Assembly (NCBI GenBank): GCA_033398695.1
Contig: JAWKAU010000254.1
Span: 1-64,000 of the forward strand
Source of the DNA: Orobanche coerulescens
Lineage: Eukaryota; Streptophyta; Magnoliopsida; Lamiales; Orobanchaceae
Length of the DNA stretch: 64,000 nt
Direction: 5' to 3'
The notes beneath the pieces were generated by a model. It made no database searches and was not told where the DNA came from. It saw only the letters and a list, made by a program, of their open reading frames with translations. The position numbers were made by a program, and so were the translations under genes. The first letter of the stretch is position 1, and each line of letters begins with the position of its first letter. This document shows positions 1 through 10,368 of the stretch, in pieces.

Positions 1-2663
1 TCTTCGAATAAGGTTTCTAACGCTTCGAGAATCGTCCCAATCGGATAAGTAACGAAGGAGATATGGTCAAAACAGTTTCTGGTAAAAGTGAGGCCACGAC
101 GACGCAATTAGAGGAGGCCCCCGATGAGCTTCTTTTTCCGGCACATGCCACCGTTTCGGCAATATCTCCTTCATTATTTATCTAATTGGGTCGATTCTTG
201 CTGCTATGGGAGGCTAATTCAAAGGCGTACGACATGGGGCGAGATCGATACGATAATCGTCAATTTTGTGGACACTTCCGGGTGTTTTTTGCCGTTTCTC
301 AAATATTGTTCCTCCATTGTTTTGGCCATATCTCCTTCGTTATTCGTCCGATTGGGTCGAATCAAGTGGCGTTGGAAATATTATTCAAAGTACTATAGAT
401 ATAAAAAATCAAAATCGAAATTTGATTACCGGATTCATGGTGAGAGGCTCAAATAAAAGGAAGGGCACATTTTGGGATATATTCGGCGGATCTACAGGTG
501 ATAAACTCTTGCAAATAATAAAATCTCATCACGGGACAATACAAATAAATATCCGTGCAATCCTGGACAAAAAAATTGAATTTTTATTTCGAAAATTTTT
601 CAGGTGATTTTCTCTAGGGGTACCCCTAGGGGAAATGATCGAAAGTTGGAAATTTTATATTCCGGTTCGTAATTGATATTTGATCACATAAAATTATAGG
701 TCTTCGAATAATGTTTCTAACGCTTCGAGAATCGTCCCAATCGGATAAGTAACGAAGGAGATATGGTCAAAATATTTTCTGGTAAAAGTGAGCCCACGAC
801 GACGCAATTAGAGGAGGCCCCCGATGAGCTTCTTTTTTCGGCAATATCTCCTTCGTTATTTATCGGATTGGGTCAATTCTTGCTGCTATGGGAGGCTAAT
901 TCAATGGCGTACGACATGGGGCGAGATAAATACGATAATCGTCAATTTTGTGGACACTTACGGATGTTTTTTGTCGTTTCTCAAATATTGTTCCTCCATT
1001 GTTTTGGTCATATCTCCTTCGTTATTCGTCCGATTGGGTCGAATCAAGCGGAGTTGGAAATATTGTTCAAAGTACTATAGATCTAAAAAATCAAAATCGA
1101 AATTTGATTATCGAATTCATGGTGAGAGGCTCAAATAAAAGGAAGGGCACATTCTGGGATATATTCGGCGGATCTACATGTGATAGACTCTTGCAAATAA
1201 CAAAATATCATCACGGGACACTATAAATTTTGGATTTCGGTTCGGAATCGATATTTGATCACATAAATTTATAGGTCTTCGAATAAGGTTTCTAACGCTT
1301 CGAGAATCGTCCCAATCGGATAAGTAACGAAGGAGATATGGTCAAAACAGTTTCTGGTAAAAGTGAGGCCACGACGACGCAATTAGAGGAGGCCCCCGAT
1401 GAGCTTCTTTTTCCGGCACATGCCACCATTTCGGCAATATATCCTTCGTTATTTATCGAATTGGGTCGATTCTTACTGCTATGGGAGGCTATTTTAAAGG
1501 CGTACGACATGGGGCGAGACTGATACGATAATAGTCAATTTTGTGAACACTTCCGGATGTTTTTTGGCGTTTCTCAAATGCTGTTCCTCCATTGTTTTGG
1601 CCATATCTCCTTCGTTATTCGTCCGATTGGGTCGAATCAAGCGGCGTTGGAAATATTATTCAAAGTACTATAGATATAAAAAATCAAAATCGAAATTTAA
1701 TTCCCGGATTCATGATGAGAGGCCTAAATAAAAGGAAGGGCACATTCTGGGATATATTCGGCGGATCTACAGGTGATAGACTCTTGCAAATAACAAAATC
1801 TCATCACGGGACACTATAAATAAATATCCGTACAATCCTGGACAAAAAAATTGAATTTTTATTTCGAAAAATTTTTAGGTGATTTTCCCTAGGGGAAATG
1901 ATCGAAAGTTGGAAATTTTGGATTCCAGTTCGTAATCGATATTTGATCACATAAAGTTATAGGTATTCGAATAAGGTTTCTAACGCTTCGAGAATCGTCC
2001 CAATCGGATAAGTAACGAAGGAGATATGGTCAAAACAGTTTCTGGCAAAAGTGAGGCCACGACGACGCAATTAGAGGAGGCCCCCGATGAGCTTCTTTTT
2101 CCGGCACATGCCACCGTTTCGGCAATATCTCCTTCGTTATTTATCGAATTGGGTCGATTCTTGCTGCTATGGGAGGCTAATTCAAAGGCCTACGACATGG
2201 GGCGAGATTGATACGATAATCGTCAATTTTGTGGACACTTCCGGATGTTTTTTGCCGTTTCTCAATTGCTGTTCCTCCATTGTTTTGGCCATATCTCCTT
2301 CGTTATTCGTCCGATTGGGTCGAATCAAGCGGAGTTGGAAATATTATTCAAAGTACTATAGATATAAAAAATCAAAATCGAAATTTGATTCCCGGATTCA
2401 TGGTGAGAGGCTCAAATAAAAGGAAGGGCACATTGTGCGATATATTCGGCGGATCTACAGGTGATAGACTCTTGCAAATAACAAAATCTCATCACGGGGC
2501 ACTATAAATAAATATCCGTGCGATCCTGGACAAAAAAATTGAATTTTTATTTCGAAAATTTTTCATGTGATTTTCCCTAGGGGTAACCCTAGGGGAAATG
2601 ATCGAAAGTTGGAAATTTTGGATTCCGGTTCGTAATCGATATTTGATCACATAAAGATATAGG

Positions 2664-3227
2664 TCTTCGAATAAGGTTTCTAACGCTTCGAGAATCGTCC
2701 CAATCGGATAAGTAATGAAGGAGATATGGTCAAAACAGTTTCTGGTAAAAGGCCTACGACATGGGGCGAGATCGATACGATAATCGTCAATTTTGTGGAC
2801 ACTTCCGGATGTTTTTTGCCGTTTCTCAATTGCTGTTCCTCCATTGTTTTGGCCATATCTCCTTATTTATTCGTCTGATTGGGTCGAATCAAGCGGCGTT
2901 GGATCGATTATTCAAAGTACTATAGATCTAAAAAAATCAAAATCGAAATTTGATTCCCGGATTCATGGTGAGAGGCTCAAATAAAAGGAAGGGCACATTC
3001 TGGGATATATTCGGCGGATCTACAGGTGATAGACTCTTGCAAATAACAAAATCTCATCACGGGACACTATAAATAAATATCCGTGCAATCCTGGACAAAA
3101 AAATTGAATTTTTATTTCGAAAATTTTTCAGGTAATTTTCCCTAGGGGTACCCTAGGGGAAATGATCGAAAGTTGGAAATTTTGGATTCCGGTTCATAAT
3201 CGATATTAGATCACATAAAGTTATAGG
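2664..3227 (+). repeat. Short monomer type, module b deleted (564 bp)
   Basis: At about 2747-2751 the sequence goes straight from TTCTGGTAAAA to GGCCTACGAC. It skips about 135 bp that in full monomers include the GAGGCCACGACG segment and all of module b. The two deletion edges share AAAG. The same junction recurs in monomers starting at 11726, 14895, 18066, 21934, 23157, 32271, 34921, 37471, 39435, 41983, 44625 and 45883, so it is one inherited allele spread by array turnover. Confidence 0.9.
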
Positions 3228-5162
3228 TCTTCGAATAAGGTTTCTAACACTTCGAGAATCGTCCCAATCGGATAAGTAACCAAGGAGATATGGTCAAAAT
3301 AGTTTCTGGTACAAGTGAGGCCACGACGACGCAATTAGAGGAGGCCTCTTTTTCCGACACATGCCACCGTTTCAGCAATATCTCCTTCGTTATTTATCGG
3401 ATTGGGTCGATTATTGCTTTTATGGGAGGTTAATTCAAAGGCCTACGACATGGGGCGAGATCGATACGATAATCGTCAATTTTGTGGACACTTCTGGATG
3501 TTTTTTTCTGTTTCTCAATTGTTGTTCCTCCATTGTTTTGGTCATATCTCCTTTGTTATTCGTCCGATTGGGTCGAATCAAGCGGCGTTGGATCGAAATT
3601 TGATTCCCGGATTCATGGTGAGAGGCTCAAATAAAAGGAAGGGCACATTCTGGGATATATTCGGCGGATCTACATGTGATAGACTCTTGCAAATAACAAA
3701 ATATAATCACGGGACACTATAAATTTTGGATTTCGGTTCGGAATCGATATTTGATCACATAAAATTATAGGTCTTTGAATAAGGTTTCTAACGCTTCGAG
3801 AATCGTCCCAATCGGATAAGTAACGAAGGAGATATGGTCAAAACAGTTTCTGGTAAAAGTGAGGCCACGACGACGCAATTAGAGGAGGCCCCCGATGAGC
3901 TTCTTTTTCCGGCACATGCCACCGTTACGGCAATATCTCCTTCGTTATTTATCGGATTGGGTCGATTCTTGCTGCTATGGGAGGCTAATTCAAAGGCCTA
4001 CGACATGGGGCGAGATCGATACGATAATCGTCAAATTTTTGGACACTTCCGGATGTTTTTTGCCGTTTCTCAATTGCTGTTCCTCCATTGTTTTGGCCAT
4101 ATCTCCTTCGTTATTCGTCCGATTGGGTCGAATCAAGCGGCGTTGGAAATATTATTCAAATTACTATAGATATGAAAAATCAAAATCGAAATTTGATTAC
4201 CGGATTCATGGTGAGGGGCTCAAATAAAAGGAAGGGCACATTCTGGGATATATTCGGCGGATCTACAGGTGATAGACTCTTGCAAATAACAAAATCTCAT
4301 CACGGGACACTATAAATAAATATCCGTGCAATCCTGGACAAAAAAATTGAATTTTTATTTCGAAAATTTTTCAGTGATTTTCCTAGGTACCCTAGAAATG
4401 ATCGAAAGTTGGAAATTTTGGATTTCGGTTCGCAATCGATATTTGATCACATAAAGTTATAGGTCTTCGAATAAGGTTTCTAACACTTCGAGAATCGTCC
4501 CAATCGGATAAGTAACGAAGGATATATGGTCAAAACAGTTTCTGGTAAAAGTGAGGCCACGACGACGCAATTAGAGGAGGCCCCCGATGAGCTTCTTTTT
4601 CCGGCACATGCCACCGTTTCGGCAATATCTCCTTCGTTATTTATCAGATTGGGTCGATTCTTGCTGCTATGGGAGGCTAATTCAAAGGCCTACGACATGG
4701 GGCGAGATCGATACGATAATCGTCAATTTTGTGGACACTTCCGGATGTTTTTTGCCGTTTCTCAATTGCTGTTCCTCCATTGTTTTGGCCATATCTCCTT
4801 CTTTATTCGTCCGATTGGGTCGAATCAAGCGGCGTTGGATCGATTATTCAAAGTACTATAGATCTAAAAAAATCAAAATTGAAATTTGATTCCCGGATTC
4901 ATGGTGAGAGGCTCAAATAAAAGGAAGGACACATTCTGGGATATATTCGGCGGATCTACAGGTGATAGACTCTTGCAAATAACAAAATCTCATCACGGAA
5001 CACTATAAATAAATATCCGTGCAATCCTGGACAAAAAAATTGAATTTTTATTTCGAAAATTTTTGAGGTAATTTCCCTAGGGGTACCCTAGGGGAAATGA
5101 TCGAAAGTTGGAAATTTTGGATTCCGGTTCATAATCGATATTTGATCACATAAAGTTATAGG

Positions 5163-5717
5163 TCTTCGAATAAGGTTTCTAACACTTCGAGAATCGTCCC
5201 AATCGGATAAGTAACCAAGGAGATATGGTCAAAACAGTTTCTGGTAAAAGTGAGGCCACGACGACGCAATTAGAGGAGGCCCCCGATGACCTTCTTTTTC
5301 CAACACATGCCACCGTTTCGGCAATATCTCCTTCGTTATTTATCGGATTGGGTCGATTATTGCTTCTATGGGAGGTTAATTCAAAGGCATACGACATGGG
5401 GCGAGATCGATACGATAATCATCAATTTTGTGAACACTTCCGGATGTTTTTTGCCGTTTCTCAATTGCTGTTCCTCCATTGTTATGGCCATATCTCCTTT
5501 GTTAATCCTCCGATTGGGTCGAATCAAGCGGCATTGGATCGAAATTTGATTCCCGGATTCATGGTGAGAGGCTCAAATAAAAGGAAGGGCACATTCTGGG
5601 ATATATTCGGCGGATCTACATGTGATAGACTCTTGCAAATAACAAAATATCATCACGGGACGCTATAAATTTTGGATTTCGGTTCGGAATCGATATTTTA
5701 TCACATAAAGTTATAGG
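5163..5717 (+). repeat. Double-deleted monomer type (555 bp)
   Basis: It carries the 106-bp palindrome-region deletion plus a 38-bp deletion at 5538-5541. There GGATCG joins directly to AAATTTG, removing the ATTCAAAGTACTATAG end of module c; the edges share ATCG. Sister monomers start at 12288, 15455, 18630 and 47135. The monomers at 22497, 21272, 31609, 36809 and 41325 have the 38-bp deletion alone (about 660 bp), so the two alleles segregate independently. Confidence 0.88.
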
Positions 5718-5792
5718 TATTCTAATAAGGTTTCTAACGCTTCGAGAATCGTCACAATCGGATAAGTAACGAAGGAGATATGGTCAAAACAG
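5691..5792 (-). repeat. Internal module a (inverted copy) of the monomer
   Basis: Read on the minus strand, this stretch runs from TGTTTTGACCATATCTCC through CCGATTGTGACGATTCTCG to the CGAT at its far end. It parallels modules b and c on the plus strand. It spans the boundary between two monomers, so the conventional monomer start lies inside it. Confidence 0.8.
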
Positions 5793-5866
5793 TTTCTGGT
5801 AAAAGTGAGGCCACGACGACGCAATTAGAGGAGGCCCCGATGAGCTTCTTTTTCCGGCACATGCCA

Positions 5867-5946
5867 CCGTTTCGGCAATATCTCCTTAGTTATTTATCAG
5901 ATTGGGTCGATTCTTGCTGCTATGGGAGGCTAATTCAAAGGCCTAC
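5867..5946 (+). repeat. Internal module b (first direct copy)
   Basis: Begins CCGTTTCGGCAATATCTCC and continues through an ATTGGGTCGATT block to ATTCAAAGGCCTAC. It matches module c about 166 bp downstream at roughly three-quarters of positions by my hand alignment. The module is lost in the 564-bp monomer class. Confidence 0.75.
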
Positions 5947-6032
5947 GACATGGGACGAGATCGATACGATAATCGTCAATTTTGTGGACACTTCCGGATG
6001 TTTTTTGCCATTTCTCAATTGTTGTTCCTCCA

Positions 6033-6133
6033 TTGTCTTGGCCATATCTCCTTCGTTATTCGTCCGATTGGGTCGAATCAAGCGGCGTTGGAAATATTAT
6101 TCAAAGTACTATAGATATAAAAAATCAAAATCG
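6033..6133 (+). repeat. Internal module c (second direct copy)
   Basis: Begins TTGTCTTGGCCATATCTCC, continues through CGTCCGATTGGGTCGAATC and ATTATTCAAAGTACTATAG, and ends near CAAAATCG. It is the best match to the inverted module a, at about 74 of 100 positions when compared by eye in the equivalent copies 1249-1349 and 1592-1692. Confidence 0.8.
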
Positions 6134-6327
6134 AAATTTGATTACCGGATTCATGGTGAGGGGCTCAAATAAAAGGAAGGACACATTCTGGGATATATTC
6201 GGCGGATCTACAGGTGATAGACTCTTGCAAATAACAAAATCTCATCACGGTACACTATAAATAAATATCCGTGCAATCCTGGACAAAAAGATTGAATTTT
6301 TATTTCGAAAATTTTTCAGGTGATTTT

Positions 6328-6347
6328 CCCTAGGGGTACCCCTAGGG
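6328..6347. repeat. Perfect 20-nt nested palindrome
   Basis: The sequence CCCTAGGGGTACCCCTAGGG equals its own reverse complement, and each half contains the smaller palindrome CCCTAGGG. It recurs in many full-length monomers (for example 21845-21864 and 34832-34851). In the 688-bp class it has collapsed to a single CCCTAGGGG. Confidence 0.95.
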
Positions 6348-6416
6348 GAAATGATCGAAAGTTGGAAATTTTGGATTCCAGTTCGCAATCGATATTTGAT
6401 CACATAAAGTTATAGG

Positions 6417-7009
6417 TCTTCGAATAAAGTTTCTAACACTTCGAGAATCGTCCCAATCGGATAAGTAACGAAGGATATGTGGTCAAAACAGTTTCTGGTA
6501 AAAGTGAGGCCACGACGACGCAATTAGAGGAGGCCCCCGATGAGCTTCTTTTTCCGGCACATGCCACCGTTTCGGCAATATCTCCTTCGTTATTTATCGG
6601 ATTGGGTCGATTATTGCTGCTATGGGAGGCTAATTCAAAGGCCTACGACATGGGGCGAGATCGATACGATAATCGTCAATTTTGTGGACACTTCCGGATG
6701 TTTTTTGCCGTTTCTCAATTGCTGTTCCTCCATTGTTTTGGCCATATCTCCTTCTTTATTCGTCCGATTGGGTCGAATCAAGCGGCGTTGGATCGATTAT
6801 TCAAAGTACTATAGATCTAAAAAATCAAAATCGAAATTTGATTCCCGGATTCATGGTGAGAGGCTCAAATAAAAGGAAGGGCACATTCTGGGATATATTC
6901 GGCGGATCTACAGGTGATAGACTCTTGCAAATAACAAAATATCATCACGGGACACTATAAATTTTGTATTTTGGTTCGGAATCGATATTTGATCACATAA
7001 CGTTATAGG
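6417..7009 (+). repeat. Short monomer type, palindrome region deleted (593 bp)
   Basis: After GACACTATAAAT (junction about 6959-6962) the sequence jumps to TTTGTATTTTGG. About 106 bp are missing, containing the AT-rich stretch and the CTAG palindrome. The edges share AAAT. The same allele is in the monomers at 701 and 8397, and in combination with a second deletion in the 555-bp class. Confidence 0.9.
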
Positions 7010-10000
7010 TCTTCGAATAAGGTTTCTAATGCTTCGAGAATCGTCCCAATCGGATAAGTAACGAAGGAGATATGGTCAAAACAGTTTCTGGTAAAAGTGA
7101 GGCCACGACGACGCAATTAGAGGAGTCCCCCGATGAGCTTCTTTTTCCGGCACATGCCACCATTTCGGCAATATCTCCTTCGTTATTTATCGGATTGGGT
7201 CGATTCTTGCTGCTATGGGAGGCTAATTCAGAGGCCTACGACATGGGGCGAGATCGATACGATAATCGTCAATTTTGTGGACACTTCCGGATGTTTTTTG
7301 CCGTTTCTCAATTGCTGTTCCTCCATTGTTTTGGCCATATCTCCTTCGTTATTCGTCTGATTGGGTCGAATCAAGCGGCGTTGGAAATATTATTCAAAGT
7401 ACTATAGATATAAAAAATCAAAATCGAAATTTGATTACCGGATTAATGATGAGAGGCTCAAATAAAAGGAAGGGCATATTTTGGGATATATTCGGCGGAT
7501 CTACAGGTGATAGACTCTTGCAAATAACAAAATCTCATCACGATACACTATAAATAAATATCCGTGCAATCCTGGACAAAAAAATTGAATTTTTATTTCG
7601 AAAATTTTTGAGGTAATTTTCCCTAGGGGTACCCTAGGGGAAATGATCGAAAGTTGGAAATTTTGGATTCCGGTTCATAATGGATATTTGATCACATAAA
7701 GTTATAGGTCTTCGAATAAGGTTTCTAACACTTCAAGAATCGTCCCAATCGGATACGTAACGAAGGAGATATGGTCAAAACAGTTTCTGGTAAAAGTGAG
7801 GTCACGACGACGCAATTAGAGGAGGCCCCCGATGAGCTTCTTTTTCCGGCACATGCCACCGTTTCGGCAATATCTCCTTCGTTATTTATCGGATTGGGTC
7901 GATTCTTGCTGCTATGGGAGGCTAATTCAAAGGCCTACGACATGGGGCGAGATCGATACGATAATCGTCAATTTTGTGGACACTTCCGGATGTTTTTTGC
8001 CGTTTCTCAATTGCTGTTCTTCCATTATTTTGGCCATATCTCCTCCGTTATTCATCCGATTGGGTCGAATCAAGCGGCGTTGGAAATATTATTCAAAGTA
8101 CTATAGATCTAAAAAATCAAAATCGAAATTTGATTCCCGTATTCATGGTGAGAGGCTCAAATAAAAGGAAGGGCACATTCTGGGATATATTCGGCGGATC
8201 TACAGGTGATAGACTCTTGCAAATAACAAAATCTCATCACAGGATACTATAAATAAATATTCGTGCAATCCTCGACAAAAAAACTGAATTTTTATTTCGA
8301 AAAATTTTTAGGTGATTTTCCCTAGGGGAAATGATCGAAAGTTGGAAATTTTGGATTCCGGTTCGTAATCGATATTTGATCACATAAAGTTATAGGTCTT
8401 CGAATAAGGTTTCTAATGCTTCGAGAATCGTCCCAATCGGATAAGTAACGAAGGAGATATGGTCAAAACAGTTTCTGGTAAAAGTGAGGCCACGACGACG
8501 CAATTAGAGGAGGCCCCCAATGAGCTTCTTTTTGCGGCACATGCCACCATTTCGGCAATATCTCCTTAGTTATTTATCGGATTGGGTCGATTCTTGCTGC
8601 TATGGGAGGCTAATTCAAAGGCCTACGACATGGGGCGAGATCGATACGATAATCGTCAATTTTGTGGACATTTCCGGATGTTTTTTGCCGTTTCTCAATT
8701 GCTGTTCCTCCATTGTTCTGGCCATATCTCCTTCGTTATTCGTCTGATTGGGTCGAATCAAGCGGCGTTGGATCGATTATTCAAAGTACTATAGATCTAA
8801 AAAATCAAAATCGAAATTTGATTCCCGGATTCATGGTGAGAGGCTCAAATAAAAGGAAGGGCACTTTCTGGGATATATTCGGCGGATCTACAGGTGATAG
8901 ACTCTTGCAAATAACAAAATATCATCACGGGACACTATAAATTTTGGATTTCGGTTCGGAATCGATATTTGATTACATAAAGTTATAGGTCTTCGAATAA
9001 AGTTTCTAACGCTTCGAGAATCGTCCCAATCGGATAAGTAACGAAGGAGATATGGTCAAAACAGTTTCTGGTAAAAGTGAGGCCACGACGACGCAATTAG
9101 AGGAGGCCCCCGATGAGCTTCTTTTTCCGGCACATGCCACCGTTTCGGCAATATCTCCTTCGTTATTTATCGGATTGGGTCGATTCTTGCAGCTATGGGA
9201 GGCTAATTCAAAGGCCTACGACATGGGGCGAGATCGATACGATAATCGTCAATTTTGTGGACACTTCCGGATGTTTTTTTCCGTTTCTCAATTGCTGTTC
9301 CTCCATTGTTTTGGCCATATATCCTTCGTTATTCATCCGACTGGGTCGAATCAAGCGGCGTTGGAAATATTATTCAAAGTACTATAGATATAAAAAATGA
9401 AAATCGAAATTTGATTACCGGATTCATGGTGAGGGGCTCAAATAAAAGGAAGGGCACATTCTGGGATAAATTCGGCAGATCTACAGGTGATAGACTCTTG
9501 CAAATAACAAAATCTCATCACGGGCACTATAAATAAATATCCGTGCAATCCTGGATAAAAAAATTGAATTTTTATTTCGAAAATTTTTCGGGCGATTTTC
9601 CCTAGGGGTACCCCTAGAGGAAATGATCGAAAGTTGGAAATTTTAGATTCCGGTTCGCAATCGATATTTGATCACATAAAGTTATAGGTCTTAGAATAAG
9701 GTTTATAACACTTCGAGAATCGTCCCAATCGGATAAGTAATGAAGGATATATGGTCAAAACAGTTTCTGGTAAAAGTGAGGCCACGACGACGCAATTAGA
9801 GGAGGCCCCCGATGAGCTTCTTTTTTCGGCACATGCCACCGTTTCGGCAATATCTCCTTCGTTATTTGTCGGATTGGGTCGATTCTTGCTACAATGGGAG
9901 GCTAATTCAAAGGCCTACGACATGGGGCGAGATCGATACGATAATCGTCAATTTTGTGGACACTTCCGGATGTTTTTTCCCGTTTCTCAATTGCTGTTCC

Positions 10001-10368
10001 TCCATTGTTTTGGCCATATCTCCTCCATTATTCGTCCGATTGGGTCGAATCAAGCGGCGTTGGAAATATTATTCAAAGTACTATAGATCAAAAAATCAAA
10101 ATCGAAATTTGATTCCCGTATTCATGGTGAGAGGCTCAAATAAAAGGAAGGGCACATTCTGGGATATATTCGGTGGATATACAGGTGATAGACTCTTGCA
10201 AATAACAAAATCTCATCACAGGACACTATAAATAAATATCCGTGCAATCCTGGACAAAAAAATTGAATTTTTATTTCGAAAAATTTTCAGGTGATTGGGG
10301 AAATGATCGAAAGTTGGAAATTTTGGATTCCGGTTCGTAATCGATATTTGATCACACAAAGTTATAGG
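6417..10368 (+). repeat. Trimeric higher-order repeat, two copies (about 1.98 kb each)
   Basis: Copy 1 holds monomers at 6417, 7010 and 7709 (593, 699, 688 bp). Copy 2 holds 8397, 8990 and 9689 (593, 699, 680 bp). Corresponding members share diagnostic variants. The first members share the palindrome-region deletion and a GGATCGATTATTC end to module c. The second members share GATATAAAAAAT-type sequence followed by TGATTACCGGATT. The third members share ATCTCCTCC and CCCGTATTCATGG. Confidence 0.85.

Larger units (their letters stand above)
1..6416 (+). repeat. Satellite array block 1: ten tandem monomers of mixed size classes
   Basis: Monomers begin at 1, 701, 1276, 1964, 2664, 3228, 3772, 4464, 5163 and 5718, giving lengths 700, 575, 688, 700, 564, 544, 692, 699, 555 and 699 bp. 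Each starts with a variant of TCTTCGAATAAGGTTTCTAA and ends with a variant of CACATAAAGTTATAGG. All lie in the same orientation. Length differences come from discrete deletions rather than gradual divergence. A short monomer without the second module (2664) followed by a double-deleted one (3228) forms a pair. I see no clean higher-order period here. No gene is present; the open frames are repeat by-products. Confidence 0.95.
5718..6416 (+). repeat. Representative full-length satellite monomer (699 bp)
   Basis: This monomer shows the complete plan. An inverted module straddles its start, two direct modules follow, then a region starting near TTGATTACCGGATTCATGG. Next come an AT-rich stretch (AAAAAGATTGAATTTTTATT) and the 20-nt palindrome at 6328-6347, then a short tail into the next monomer. 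Inverted module: 5691-5792. Direct modules: 5867-5946 and 6033-6133. I do not recognise the family as a named satellite. Function is unknown; tandem organisation with higher-order structure is typical of centromeric, pericentromeric or other heterochromatic satellites, but nothing in the sequence fixes the chromosomal location. Confidence 0.9.

Noticed and set aside
1249..1692. Inverted modules as terminal inverted repeats of a DNA transposon or MITE
   Set aside because: The arms are only about 74% alike, no target-site duplication flanks them, and the same arrangement is present in almost every tandem monomer, so it is part of the satellite itself.
3834..4169. Recurrent ~111-codon open frame (starting MVKTVSGK) in most full monomers, and similar frames on both strands
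   Set aside because: Three overlapping frames on the plus strand and more on the minus are open at once, deletions in the repeat shift or remove them without constraint, and no family resemblance is visible. They follow from a stop-poor repeat module and are not supported as genes.
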